The notes beneath the pieces were generated by a model, which saw only the letters and a program-made list of their open reading frames with translations, did no database searches and was not told the DNA's origin. Made by a program: the position numbers and the translations under genes. A stretch of DNA of 64,000 bases from Cylindrospermum sp. NIES-4074 (lineage in GTDB: Bacteria > Cyanobacteriota > Cyanobacteriia > Cyanobacteriales > Nostocaceae), in NCBI GenBank assembly GCA_003994795.1, contig AP018269.1:3581677-3645676 (forward strand). The letters are read 5' to 3'. Shown here piece by piece: positions 35,411 through 45,757 of the stretch; position 1 is the first letter of the stretch, and every line of letters begins with the position of its first letter.

Positions 35411-38149
35411 CTATCCTCTCTGCTGAAGTCGTCCCTGCTTGAGTGGAATTGTCACCACAAACTCGGCTCCTTCTCCTGGGCTGGAAATACACTCCAATTG
35501 CCCTTGGTGTTTTTCTACAACAATTTGGTAGCTAATTGATAATCCTATGCCAGTGCCTTTACCTACAGGTTTAGTAGTGAAGAAAGGGTCAAATAGGTGA
35601 CTTTGTACTTCTGGAGTCATCCCATAGCCATTATCTGTGATGTGGATCTTCAAGCGATCGCCATTTTCAATCAAAGTCCGAATGTGGATTGTGGGTTTTT
35701 CAGTCATTGTGCCCTTGATCAATGAATCTTCCAAAGCATCAATCGCATTTACTAACAGATTCATAAACACCTGATTCAACTGTGCAGCGTAACACTTCAC
35801 CAGAGGTAAGTTACCGTATTGTTTAATTACCTTGATTTCTGGCTGTCCGGTTTTAGATTTGAGGCGATTTTGCAACAGTAATAAAGTATTATCAATGCCT
35901 TCATGGATATCAACTGGTTTCATTCCAGCTTCATCTAAGCGTGAGAAGTTACGCAAAGATAGAACAATCTGCCGAATACGTTCGGCTCCTATGTTCATCG
36001 AATCCAAGATTTTAGGTAAATCGTCCTTGAGAAAATCTAAATCAATCGCCTCAATTTCCCGGCGAATTTCTGGTGACACTGGGTTATAATGCTGTTGATA
36101 AAGTTCTACCAAGTGCAGCAAATCTCGGACGTATTCACTAGCGTGGCTGATATTACCGTAGATAAAATTAACAGGATTATTGATTTCGTGAGCAACACCT
36201 GCTACTAACTGTCCCAAACTGGACATTTTTTCAGTTTGAATCAGTTGAGCTTGGGTAGAAGAGAGTTCTCGTAAAGCTTTTTCTAGCTGCTGTGCTTTCT
36301 CTTGGGAAATTTGGGCAGCGGTGCGACTTTGAGTGTAGAGTTTAGCTTGGTCAATGGCGATCGCTAGTTGCACAGAAACTGCATGTAATAATTCCACTTC
36401 GCTATCATGCCAAGGTCGAAAACCACTACAGTAACCACAAGTAAAAACACCAATCTCCCCGCATTGAGTGTGTATGGGAAGTGACATAAAAGCAGTAAAG
36501 CCTAGCGCACCAAAAAACTGCCGTGCTGTTGGATCACTCTCAGATGCGACATTATCGATCTGAATGATTTGTTTGTTCAAGGCTTTTGTGGCTATTGGCC
36601 CAATTTCAGCATTAGTTGGTTTGAAACCAGTCAGGCTAGTGAGATGGGGATTTCTAGCCTCGGTGACAACTTCCCAATACGGTGCATCAGGGTCTTGTCG
36701 ATACCAAACAAAAGCACAGCGATCAATTTGGAAGAATTTTTGGATTTCCTGAACAGCAGTTTCCAAAATCGAATTCAGTTCTAAAGAAGCGCGGATCTCG
36801 TTAGCCAGACGATTGAGTAGTGCTTCCCGTTGTGCGATCGCCTGAAATTTAGCTGCTGATGCTTGGGTGCTTTGGCTAACATCACGAACCAGAACAATAA
36901 TTTGTCCCTCTGGTAATGGTGAGAAGTTGGCTTCAAAATGACTATTCCCCTCAGCTAGTGGTAAGGTGTAGTCAAAACTGACTGCGGATTTAGTAGCCAG
37001 TGCTTGAGTTAGTGCTTCTTGGAAACTAACTCTCACCGCAGGTGGTAGTAACTCTAGTAGCTGCTGAAACAGAACAACTTCTGAGATGCCAGATAAATTA
37101 TGTGTTTTTCCCGCCTTATAATCTAAGATAGTGCCGTCAGCATCAAGGCGAAAGTATAAATCAGGAATTACTTGTAAAATCGCCTCAATTTCTGAATTTT
37201 TTTGGCGTAACTTTTCTTTTTCAGCTTGCAATTGCTCAAGCGCTTTAGCTAAAGCTATTGTCTGTTCCTCTACAGTGGTTTTTAGCTTTTGATTTGCCAC
37301 CGCCAATGAAGTTTCTACTATTTTGCGTTCAGTAATGTCCATCACTGCACCGATCATCTGCACTGTTTTCTCACCTTCGTTTTGCAAGATACTACCTTGG
37401 ACTCGCACCCAACGTACGGTGCCATTACTCCAAACAATCCGAAAGTCGAAATTACAGTTAGATTCACCAATAACAGAGTTATACATTGCTGACCTTAACC
37501 AGTGCCGATCCTCAGGATGGATGCAATTGAGAAACGCTTCATAAGTACCAGCAAATTCTCCGGGATTCATCCCAAACAGAACCTCTGTCCCATCTGGCAA
37601 ATTAAATCTGCCAGTGGTAATTTCCCAGTCCCATACACCCATTTGGGCCTGATTCAGTCCCAGCCGCAGCTTGATCTCATGTTCTTTAATTGGTATTTTT
37701 TTTGCTTCTAACTCTGTAATATCTATGCAATACCCCATGTAACCCAGAAAGCTACTATCTGCCGCAAACCTTGGCGTCGCTGTATCTAGAATCCAACGAT
37801 ACACGCCATCAGCACGGCGTAGACGATATTGCCTTTGGAACGAAGCATAGACCGCAAATGCTTGATGAAATATATCCTGACACCGTTGTCTATCTTCTGG
37901 ATGCACACTATTGGCCCAAGCGTTGCTGATATCCTCAGCTAGCGCTTTTTTAAAGCAGTCTGGAGTCAGATTTCCAGTGAATTCGAGCCAAGCTGTATTG
38001 AAGTAATAGTAAAGTGTATCGCTTTTAGCCATCCAGATCATCAGAGGGTCTATATTCGCCTGTTGGCAAAATAGCTTTTCATCCTGTTGTATTTCTGCCT
38101 CTACAACCAAAACTTGGTTAATAAAGTCCGACGCTATTTCAGGAAACAC
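35411..38149 (-). CDS. PAS-PAS-PAS-GAF sensor histidine kinase
   Basis: A 912-residue soluble sensor kinase. In order: PAS at about 30-150 (with HPEDRQRCQDIF and GYCIDITE), PAS at about 165-282 (MGVWDWEITTGRFN, AVMDITERK), a coiled coil, a third PAS at about 320-430, GAF at about 445-600 (FFQIDRCAFVWYR), then a coiled coil. The dimerisation/phosphorylation box GQLVAGVAHEINNPVNFIYG follows (His near 655), then the ATPase domain with N, G1 (ITDNGYGMTPE) and G2 (GKGTGIGLSISYQIV) boxes. HEINNPVNFI is the common cyanobacterial variant. The start is a GTG with GGGTGG upstream. No response regulator is adjacent, so it is an orphan kinase. No heme- or bilin-binding Cys is clear. Confidence 0.92.
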   Translation of the reverse strand: MFPEIASDFINQVLVVEAEIQQDEKLFCQQANIDPLMIWMAKSDTLYYYFNTAWLEFTGNLTPDCFKKALAEDISNAWANSVHPEDRQRCQDIFHQAFAVYASFQRQYRLRRADGVYRWILDTATPRFAADSSFLGYMGYCIDITELEAKKIPIKEHEIKLRLGLNQAQMGVWDWEITTGRFNLPDGTEVLFGMNPGEFAGTYEAFLNCIHPEDRHWLRSAMYNSVIGESNCNFDFRIVWSNGTVRWVRVQGSILQNEGEKTVQMIGAVMDITERKIVETSLAVANQKLKTTVEEQTIALAKALEQLQAEKEKLRQKNSEIEAILQVIPDLYFRLDADGTILDYKAGKTHNLSGISEVVLFQQLLELLPPAVRVSFQEALTQALATKSAVSFDYTLPLAEGNSHFEANFSPLPEGQIIVLVRDVSQSTQASAAKFQAIAQREALLNRLANEIRASLELNSILETAVQEIQKFFQIDRCAFVWYRQDPDAPYWEVVTEARNPHLTSLTGFKPTNAEIGPIATKALNKQIIQIDNVASESDPTARQFFGALGFTAFMSLPIHTQCGEIGVFTCGYCSGFRPWHDSEVELLHAVSVQLAIAIDQAKLYTQSRTAAQISQEKAQQLEKALRELSSTQAQLIQTEKMSSLGQLVAGVAHEINNPVNFIYGNISHASEYVRDLLHLVELYQQHYNPVSPEIRREIEAIDLDFLKDDLPKILDSMNIGAERIRQIVLSLRNFSRLDEAGMKPVDIHEGIDNTLLLLQNRLKSKTGQPEIKVIKQYGNLPLVKCYAAQLNQVFMNLLVNAIDALEDSLIKGTMTEKPTIHIRTLIENGDRLKIHITDNGYGMTPEVQSHLFDPFFTTKPVGKGTGIGLSISYQIVVEKHQGQLECISSPGEGAEFVVTIPLKQGRLQQRG

Positions 38150-39261
38150 ATTTACCCACCCGTTTTGCAGAAGTTATTAATCAAAAAACTTGTAATAATT
38201 CTTAACAAAAATATATAGAACTTGTTTATTTACTTAAATTTTTTTTAAGTAGAGAATTTATCTACATATTTATAACTAGATTAATTTGTTTCTTCTTGTA
38301 AAGAAATAGGGAAATTACGGAAGTTATTACTATGCAGTATTCTTCAAACATCAGATATAAGAATTAACTGCTAGGCTGCTGTGGGCAGACAGAGCAAAGG
38401 CTCCAAGGTTGTTGCCACAATATTTTTAGCTTCTGAGTGACAAATTTTACAGCCTTTGGGAGTTATTTTACACCATCAACTTTTACCATATTTAAAGCAT
38501 TTAAATATAAAATTATATTAAAAAACTACCGATAAATTATGAATTTTATGCGAAGGGGCAGCGCCATAAGTCAAGTAAAACTTGGCTCAATAGAATCTAT
38601 CCGCTAAAATACTGTGAAGTTGATCCCCGTACTATCTATTGTTGTGTTTTTCCAGATTTGCATTCAGCTTGACCGAAGACTAGGGTGTGGGGTTGGGGAT
38701 GTAGATACCCTACCCTAGATTTAACAAGTTCAAAGTAACTGAATTTATTTAGGGACAAATCAAAATGTAAGCATTCAGCACTTCAGCGGTCAGCACTCAG
38801 CTAAAACCGGGTTTTAGACTGAAGTTTAAGGGTTTTGAGTTGGGGACACTTACACCAAAAGCATAGTAATCCATCTATCAGAATGCTCATAAATTCTTGA
38901 AGGAAAGCTGATAGCTTGAAGCTACAAGCTGAATGCTTACATCAAAATTTATTCCTGATTTAATCCCCCAAATTTATTTATGGGGAGGGGATACATTTCA
39001 TACCTGATACCTTGATTAAGGTTAAATTATCTTCTATGAAAAATAGGTAAAGACAAAATAAAAATCAAGATATCATTCAAACTTATTAGTATCAAAAAAT
39101 TATAAAAACTAGTTGCTTCACGATGCAGCCAGCTAATAAAAATTATTTAACAAAAAATTTCAAATCGCTTGACAGCAATGAGAAATCAGCCATCGGCTTG
39201 TTGCATGAACAGTTGTTGATTACATTTTTTATGTTATAAAGCTCACAGAAAATTAACAGAG
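38150..39261. other. Long non-coding gap before the dynamin-like gene
   Basis: About 1.1 kb without a credible frame. It includes the family B element at 38767-38940, an AT-rich left part (38150-38560) and an AT-rich right part (38990-39240) that should hold the dynamin-like gene's promoter. A short stem-like phrase GGGTGTGGGGTTGGGGATGT is near 38683. No RNA gene was recognised. Confidence 0.4.
38767..38940. repeat. MITE-like element, family B (copy 2)
   Basis: A 174-bp element with ends GTAAGCATTCAGC (38767) and GCTGAATGCTTAC (ending 38940). The core phrases TTTTAGACTGAAGTTTAAGG and ATGCTCATAAATTCTTGAAG are shared with copies 1 and 3. It lacks the GC-rich insertion seen in copy 1. Confidence 0.85.
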
Positions 39262-41832
39262 GTGGAAAACTACTCTATGGAACCAGAAACACTAGCCCAG
39301 TTTAAAGATTACGGCGAATTCATCCTGCGGAAAATAGACTCCGTACCACAACACACTTCTCAACAAGAAGATTGGGTTCCTGCTAGTCTCGATAACTGTT
39401 TGCTGCGCCTCCGGGAAACTGCCCAGAAGACTGTGGAACTAGCCACATCACCAGTCAAAATTGGCGTGATGGGGGAATTTAGTAGCGGTAAAACTTTACT
39501 TCTGGGCAGCCTGATTGGCTATGCAGATGCCTTGCCTGTGAGTGAAAATCCTACCACAGGCAACGTTACCGCTATTCATATCAAACCCCAAGATGGCTTT
39601 GTAACTACACAAGTAGAAAACTACACTGTAGAGTATTTGTCACATGAAGGGGTGAATGAGTGTGTCACCTTCATGCTAGAAGAAGCTAACCGCCGGACAG
39701 TAGCCGCAGGACTACCAACTTTACCACTATCGCAGATTAAAACTGGGAAAGATATTCTCGGCTGGTGTGAAGAAGCATGGAAAAGTAGTCAAAATTTAGA
39801 GTTACGCTATTTGCTGCGGGAATTGGTATTATTTTTGCGAGCATATCAATCTTACGGTGAAGCAATGTGTGGTGGCAACTATCAAATTGATGCTACCACT
39901 GCCCAGGAAGGGCTACAGCTAGCGGAAATGCCAATGGCTATCCAAACTCTTAAATTTGATGAACTACCGCCAGCCAATATCCGCTTACCGAGTCCTCCTC
40001 ATCAGCTATCAACCAAGTTATTACAAAATAGTTTTCCCCTGATTCGTCGTGTTGATATTGAGGTGAAGATATCACGAGAAATTTGGGATTTGGCGGGTGT
40101 TTCCGAGTTTATTCTGCTAGACTTTCCTGGTTTGGGGGCTGCTAACTCAGGTGCGCGGGATACATTTTTATCGTTGCGGGAGTTGGCAGAAGTACAGACA
40201 ATTCTGGTGTTACTCAATGGTAAATCACCGGGAAGCGATCGCGCCAATCGCATTTTTACCATGATGCAGCAGCAGCGGCCAGGACAAGACCTCAAGGATC
40301 TGATTCTCGTGGGTGTGGGTCGTTTTGATCAACTACCTTTAGATAGTGAAGGTGGCGAAAGAGAGCTTGATAACTTGATAGATGATAGCTCAACTCCTAA
40401 CCCTTTACAAACAGGAACGGTTTTTCAAAAGCTGAAAGTTCTGCAAACAATCATTGATGGGGCCGAAGCATTTACCAGCCAAAAAGACCGTATTGTACTG
40501 CTTTCACCTTTGTTAGGCTTGGCTGAGTTAGCGAAACGTTCCACCACAGTTAAAGCCGGTTCACCAGAATTTTTGGCTAACTTAGATTATCCTGATTATC
40601 TAGACCGTTCCAAACGGCTGCAAGAAAAATGGTCACGATTAAGCGATCGCTTGCTAGAATCTGATGGACGGAATCACCTGGGCAGAAAACTCGGTTATTT
40701 TGCTCAAGATGGCGGTATCAGCAAGCTGCGAGAATTGATTCAAACCCATGTTGCGACTCATGGTTTGCAGCAACTCTATACAGATACTCGTCGGGCGGCT
40801 GAGGCGCTGCGGCAACAACAAGACCAGCTAAAATTTATTTTAGAAGAAATTCACGAGCAAGGCATCCCCACAGCCGATAGTCCAGCTTTAAGCGAATTGC
40901 GTGCAGCAATTGAAAGTTTGGATAAAACTTACAGAAACTTCCAAAAAGATTTAGGTAAAGAACCACTCAAAGACCGTCGAGGAGTTGTGGTTAGTGATGT
41001 GGTTAAAGATGAGTTAACATTTAGAATTCTGAATTGGAGTCAATGGACATTGTTGTTCAATAAAGCTAACAATGGCACAATTGCAATAGCAGAATCTAAA
41101 GGTGCAGCCGGTAAGCTATTTGATAGAGGCAACCGAGTTAATAATTCCCTACCTACCAAGAGTGAAGATTTTTATCCAGCATTTGCCAAAACAGTTAAAG
41201 AACTAGAAGACTTTGCTCGTGATCGCATTCGTCAAGCAGTGATAGATTCCTTAAGTAAATTAGCCAATCAAGTCACTGAAGAACGGAAACATTTACAGGC
41301 AATTCTCCACCCGGAAATGGAAACAGAAATTGAGTCAACATTTGGTGTAGAAGAAGCTGACTTATTTTATAAATTAATGTCAGGAAGTGATCCTAACCAA
41401 TGGCAAGACGCAATTATTTCAGAAATTAGTCATCAAGACAAAGACATTGCGCCAGAAGTGATATTTCCCTTAGCACGTCAAGACGAAAAACACAACATTG
41501 GTCAAATTTTTGATTGGGCACCAGAGAGAAGCAAAAACTTACCCAGATCGGCTAATCACCAGTTGTTTGTATTGCGACTGCGAGATGAAATTACTGCTAG
41601 CGCTAGTTTACACCTTGTTCAGTATGTCAGTGAAGTTAATCAACAAGTTAATTCTGAATTAGATGGGATTTTGGATCAAATTATTCCCAGTTTGCAAAAC
41701 CTGTCTAAAAAAGAAGCCTTGTTGAGACATATTGCTGCTGGGGAATCATTAACTGAGTTAGCAATTCCTACTTGGTTGCAGATTCTTTCTGATATGGCTG
41801 CTATAACTGTGTCTGATGTTTACAGTTATTAA
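39262..41832 (+). CDS. Dynamin-like large GTPase
   Basis: An 856-residue protein. The P-loop is GEFSSGKT at residues 71-78 within KIGVMGEFSSGKTLLLGSL, the switch region has PTTGNVTAIHI, the G3 motif is LLDFPGLGAANSG and a G4-like strand is LILVGVGRFDQL. The long C-terminal region is helical with heptad patterns (LRQQQDQLKFILEEIHEQ), as in bacterial dynamin-like membrane-remodelling GTPases. Frame opens at a GTG (39262); the ATG at 39277 is an alternative start. It is followed on the same strand by an Hsp70-fold ATPase and an unknown protein, a grouping that recalls srfC-srfB. Membrane or stress-related work is inferred only. Confidence 0.85.
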   Translation: MENYSMEPETLAQFKDYGEFILRKIDSVPQHTSQQEDWVPASLDNCLLRLRETAQKTVELATSPVKIGVMGEFSSGKTLLLGSLIGYADALPVSENPTTGNVTAIHIKPQDGFVTTQVENYTVEYLSHEGVNECVTFMLEEANRRTVAAGLPTLPLSQIKTGKDILGWCEEAWKSSQNLELRYLLRELVLFLRAYQSYGEAMCGGNYQIDATTAQEGLQLAEMPMAIQTLKFDELPPANIRLPSPPHQLSTKLLQNSFPLIRRVDIEVKISREIWDLAGVSEFILLDFPGLGAANSGARDTFLSLRELAEVQTILVLLNGKSPGSDRANRIFTMMQQQRPGQDLKDLILVGVGRFDQLPLDSEGGERELDNLIDDSSTPNPLQTGTVFQKLKVLQTIIDGAEAFTSQKDRIVLLSPLLGLAELAKRSTTVKAGSPEFLANLDYPDYLDRSKRLQEKWSRLSDRLLESDGRNHLGRKLGYFAQDGGISKLRELIQTHVATHGLQQLYTDTRRAAEALRQQQDQLKFILEEIHEQGIPTADSPALSELRAAIESLDKTYRNFQKDLGKEPLKDRRGVVVSDVVKDELTFRILNWSQWTLLFNKANNGTIAIAESKGAAGKLFDRGNRVNNSLPTKSEDFYPAFAKTVKELEDFARDRIRQAVIDSLSKLANQVTEERKHLQAILHPEMETEIESTFGVEEADLFYKLMSGSDPNQWQDAIISEISHQDKDIAPEVIFPLARQDEKHNIGQIFDWAPERSKNLPRSANHQLFVLRLRDEITASASLHLVQYVSEVNQQVNSELDGILDQIIPSLQNLSKKEALLRHIAAGESLTELAIPTWLQILSDMAAITVSDVYSY

Positions 41833-41924
41833 GTTATGTTTTGGGAAAAAGTAGATTTTTTGGAGATTAAACCACAGATTTTCTACTTTTTCGTAGCATT
41901 AAATGCCCAAAAGACTAAATGTTT

Positions 41925-42017
41925 TAGGGCTGACGCACGAGTTATGGAGTAACTAACCGCAGAGGCGCAGAGAACGCAGAGAAATGAGAGTTTGAGAGAT
42001 ATTTTGCGTAAGTCCTA
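41925..42017. repeat. Dispersed inverted-repeat element, family A (copy 2)
   Basis: A worn left end TAGGGCTGACGCA at 41925-41937 and an intact right end TGCGTAAGTCCTA at 42005-42017. The inside has GAGAGTTTGAGAGATATTTT, which is the complement of the phrase inside copy 1 at 141-160. It sits between the GTPase and Hsp70-like genes. Confidence 0.7.
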
Positions 42018-42052
42018 TGTTTATTAATTCTTGCACTTAAGGAAAACTTGCT

Positions 42053-45000
42053 ATGTCCGTGGAAATTCGGCTTCCACCTCGCTTCCAACTTATTTTTAAA
42101 CCAAATGGGGATTTAGAGATTCCGGCAATTCAAGTTGTTGCTTCTGGCAATAACACACCGCATATCTCAAGGATCATCTGTACTGTTAGAGGTACACCAA
42201 TAGAACTAGCTGAAAAAATTCAAAAAGCATATAAACCGTTCAGCTTTTTCATTCCCATTGAACTCGCTAACTTGTGGCAATTAGAACAATATCCTTGTAA
42301 ATTAGAACAGCCATTAACACAAGCAGTTAACTGTACTTTGCAGGTGATTGTTGAGTATTTTGATTCTGATGCTGAGGGAAATCCGGTACTATCTGTACAA
42401 AAGCATCTCGGTGCTTCCTGCTATGTGTGGTACACCTTAGATTTTCAGCCTTTACCAATTAAGCAAACAACAGAACCGTCTACTAAAATGAACTCTTTTC
42501 AAATTGGCAACTATCTTAATAATCTCAGCGAACAACAATCAAGCGAAAAACAACAAAAAAGATTTCCGGGATGGTTTGCTTTAGATTTTGGCACATCTAA
42601 CTCTACAGTTACACTTTTTGATCCAATTGAAGTGCCGATCGCGGAAGTTTTACCCAGAGAACAAGAACTGCGGTTGCGCGATCGCCTCGGACAATGGCTG
42701 AGTTCCCCTGTAGCAGTGGCTTTACCTGATGTTAGCGTCGGTGAATGGGAAAAGTTTCTCGCAGATATTAGCAAAAACTTGGAGATTGAACCCAGACAGT
42801 TGGGGGAAGTTTTTGAGAGTGATAACAAAGAACAGTTTTTAGAAGCGATTCGCCAAATTGAATTATGCTTGGGTAGTAGCGATCGCTTCCGCCGTGCTGT
42901 CAGCAAAAAGCTGTACCAGATATATCATGAGGTTTTCCGTGTTCCTACTCTAGAGTCGCAAAACCTCATCCCCGTGGTGTTAGATATTGACCGCCGAGAT
43001 ACGGAAATTCCCAGTGAATTGGAGGTTTCCCAACTCATACCGCTAGAACTGCGGATGGGGAGAGAAGCTAGGGATAACAGAAAAAAGGCGATCGCCCAAG
43101 GGACAAGTATTTCTTTAAAGGAAATTATTAGCAGATTTCACCACTCACCCAAACGCTATTTTGGTCAAGAGAGGTCTTTTCCAGTTATTTTGGATGGCGA
43201 AGAAAAAGAAATTAATGTTAATCAATTAATTCAAGCAGCTTGGGGAAACCTAATAAAATTAACCGAAGATTATCGTCAACGCGCCCGCAGAAGATTTTCT
43301 GAAGGTGAATTTTTAACAGCAGTTGTTACCTACCCCACAGTCGCCCCTCCAGTGGTTCGGAAGGAAGTTAAAGAACTTGTAGAAAAGCTGGGAATTGAAG
43401 ATGTCCAAACAGCTTATGATGAAGCGGTTTCTGTAGCTATATTCTTTTTGTGGCGAGAATTTGGCGGTAATTTAAATATTGGCATTGAGTCTTTTAAAAC
43501 TCGTTGTCGCCAAGTAGGAAATAAATGGTCGCAAAATGTCCTGGTTTTGGATATTGGTGGCGGCACCACAGATTTAGCTTTAATTGAATTGACATTAGAA
43601 GATAAAACTCCCTTCTTTGCTGACAATGAAGACCGGGGTTTAGGGGGACGTTACTATAAACTGACGCCAAAATTATTAGGTTCTTCTGGTCATTTGCAAT
43701 TAGGCGGTGAGTTAATCACCTTGCGAATATTGCGATTATTGAAAGTGGCGATCGCAGATTTTCTGTTAACCGCAGTCACCAGAGGCGATATAGAAAGCGA
43801 CAAACTAGAAGATTTAATTAACTCTGAGTTAAACGAACGCTTTCTCGAACAAGGCAAATTTAAAAGCGGTAGTTTGCTGAAATGTATAGACAAAGAAAAT
43901 CCTGAAGGTGACGTGGCTGCTAAAGATGCGATCGATACAGCCGAGAAAGTGTTACCAACCCGCTGGCAACAAGCACCTCAACGCCTACAAACCTTTTATA
44001 CCCTCTGGGAACACGCGGAAGCAGCTAAACTCAAATTGGGGCAAAAGCCACCCGCAGACGGTTCTCTGTTAACTTTCACCCTTTCTGAACAGCAAATTGG
44101 GGAACTGCTGACCCAAAGCGGGGTGAAATTCCAATTCAGAGATTCTCACCGCATTAACGTCACTTTAGACAGCCAACAGTTTACCAGGACTGCGATTTCG
44201 CCAATTAAAGAGGCGATCGGTATTGCTAAAGGGTTAATGGAAAGTCGTTTACATTCCCAAGATTCTGGGAACATTCAAAAAGTTGATTGGTTAATTCTCT
44301 CTGGTAAAACTTGTAATCTTGACCTTGTACAGCAGGAAATTTACCAAGAATTTAGCAAGTCTCCTTATTTTGTTTGGAATCCAGAACGGATTACATTTGT
44401 ACTGGAATTCACAAAACTCGCCACTTCTGCCGGTGCTTGTTATGCCGAGAAGTTACGCCGATTAAGATTTGATCCAGAAGAGTCTAAAGGATTGCTGCGT
44501 AAGGGTGCGAATCAACTAGAAATAGATGTCAAAAACCTATTTTATTATTTGCCTTGCAACTTCAAACGCAAAACCCAAAGTGCTGATTTACTATCAATAT
44601 TTAACGCTGGACAAGAACTTTATCAACTTGCGCCTTGGGAAAATGTAGCGAAAGTTCGTACAGCTTGGCAAGGGATACAATTAACTAATATCATCTATCG
44701 CCAAGATTACGAAGATGGCGATTTAAGGCTATGGGGTAGTTTTGATGGTAAAAGCCTCATGGAAACGTTAGGGATAGATGAATCGGAATTTCTCAAAAAA
44801 ATAAAAGTTCAATTTGAGATTGACCAAACCCTACAATTTAGCGTGTTGTTGTGTCAGGGAAATCCTCATTATGCAATTGATGTTTCTGGCATTGATGTGA
44901 GTTCAGCAATATCTAAAGGTTTTGGTAGAGGAGAAAGATCACCCTTATTTATTGATGGAAAATTAAAGTGGAATATTGCTGTTGAACGCCCCCATAAAGA

Positions 45001-45481
45001 CTTGAATGATGGTGATATTGCCATCAATGTTTTAGAGTCAGCAACAGTTGATCAACCAGATGCCTATCATCTAGTATTTGAAGTTGGTAATGAAGAAAAT
45101 AAATCCCCGGAAATATTTCACTATTTACGGGATGGAGTGACTCAACCAGGAAGCGGTTTAATTAGTAATCCATTACCTCCTTTTCCCCAAGCTGGTCAGC
45201 ACACTTTTTATGTTTATCAAACAGATGCTGAAACCAACAGCAAAAAATGGATCAGGATTGGTTCACTTAGTAAACCAGATGTGACCACAGATTATCCTTG
45301 CCAATATCGGGTTACTCTTGATAATAAGGGCATATTAAGGATGCACGCTGGTGAAGTTCCTTATTGGACAGCAAAAAATCAAGATGGACTCAGGCATGAG
45401 GGATGCGTTTTTTATGCTGAATTAGAATTACAACCTAATGAAGTTGATAAGGAACGTGATCCATTTTGCGGTATACATTAA
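42053..45481 (+). CDS. Large Hsp70/actin-fold ATPase (SrfB-like)
   Basis: A 1142-residue protein. After a 170-residue N-terminal domain it shows the phosphate-1 motif WFALDFGTSNSTVTLFDP of the Hsp70/actin fold, the connect-type strand FLTAVVTYPTVAPPVVRKEV, the phosphate-2 motif NVLVLDIGGGTTDLALIEL and the adenosine-type stretch VDWLILSGKTCNLDLVQQEI. A large C-terminal region (about 820-1142) replaces the usual Hsp70 substrate domain and is beta-rich (QHTFYVYQTDAETNSKKWIR). The size and layout resemble the SrfB class of unknown mechanism. It lies 220 bp after the dynamin-like GTPase and before a third gene on the same strand. Function is unknown; ATP-dependent remodelling is inference. Confidence 0.8.
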   Translation: MSVEIRLPPRFQLIFKPNGDLEIPAIQVVASGNNTPHISRIICTVRGTPIELAEKIQKAYKPFSFFIPIELANLWQLEQYPCKLEQPLTQAVNCTLQVIVEYFDSDAEGNPVLSVQKHLGASCYVWYTLDFQPLPIKQTTEPSTKMNSFQIGNYLNNLSEQQSSEKQQKRFPGWFALDFGTSNSTVTLFDPIEVPIAEVLPREQELRLRDRLGQWLSSPVAVALPDVSVGEWEKFLADISKNLEIEPRQLGEVFESDNKEQFLEAIRQIELCLGSSDRFRRAVSKKLYQIYHEVFRVPTLESQNLIPVVLDIDRRDTEIPSELEVSQLIPLELRMGREARDNRKKAIAQGTSISLKEIISRFHHSPKRYFGQERSFPVILDGEEKEINVNQLIQAAWGNLIKLTEDYRQRARRRFSEGEFLTAVVTYPTVAPPVVRKEVKELVEKLGIEDVQTAYDEAVSVAIFFLWREFGGNLNIGIESFKTRCRQVGNKWSQNVLVLDIGGGTTDLALIELTLEDKTPFFADNEDRGLGGRYYKLTPKLLGSSGHLQLGGELITLRILRLLKVAIADFLLTAVTRGDIESDKLEDLINSELNERFLEQGKFKSGSLLKCIDKENPEGDVAAKDAIDTAEKVLPTRWQQAPQRLQTFYTLWEHAEAAKLKLGQKPPADGSLLTFTLSEQQIGELLTQSGVKFQFRDSHRINVTLDSQQFTRTAISPIKEAIGIAKGLMESRLHSQDSGNIQKVDWLILSGKTCNLDLVQQEIYQEFSKSPYFVWNPERITFVLEFTKLATSAGACYAEKLRRLRFDPEESKGLLRKGANQLEIDVKNLFYYLPCNFKRKTQSADLLSIFNAGQELYQLAPWENVAKVRTAWQGIQLTNIIYRQDYEDGDLRLWGSFDGKSLMETLGIDESEFLKKIKVQFEIDQTLQFSVLLCQGNPHYAIDVSGIDVSSAISKGFGRGERSPLFIDGKLKWNIAVERPHKDLNDGDIAINVLESATVDQPDAYHLVFEVGNEENKSPEIFHYLRDGVTQPGSGLISNPLPPFPQAGQHTFYVYQTDAETNSKKWIRIGSLSKPDVTTDYPCQYRVTLDNKGILRMHAGEVPYWTAKNQDGLRHEGCVFYAELELQPNEVDKERDPFCGIH

Positions 45482-45491
45482 TAACCCAAGT

Positions 45492-45628
45492 TGCTAGTTA
45501 GGCGGCTGTAGTCCCTGGAATGGGTAATTGGTAATTGGTAATTGGTAATTGGTAATTGGTAATTGGTAATTGGGGAAGAGAAAAAGCTATCATCAATTAG
45601 CCATTACCAGCCCTAACTAGATAACTAG
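45492..45628. repeat. Inverted-repeat element with seven GGTAATT heptamers
   Basis: Seven exact tandem copies of GGTAATT fill 45523-45571. They are framed by an imperfect inverted pair: GCTAGTTAGGCGGCTG on the left and CAGCCCTAACTAG, then TAACTAGC, on the right. The same heptamer occurs at 11689-11716. Such short tandem heptamers are typical of heterocystous cyanobacteria. It occupies the gap between the Hsp70-like gene and the next gene. Confidence 0.85.
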
Positions 45629-45757
45629 CGACTTACATTAATAGTAAGTTTTTATGTGGGTGTTAGCGATTGCTTTGCTATTTCTGGTGAAAGGCAATTT
45701 TGGGAGAATTAAAATTTCTTCCTCACATCAAAAAAGGGAAAATCGGAGACGATATTC

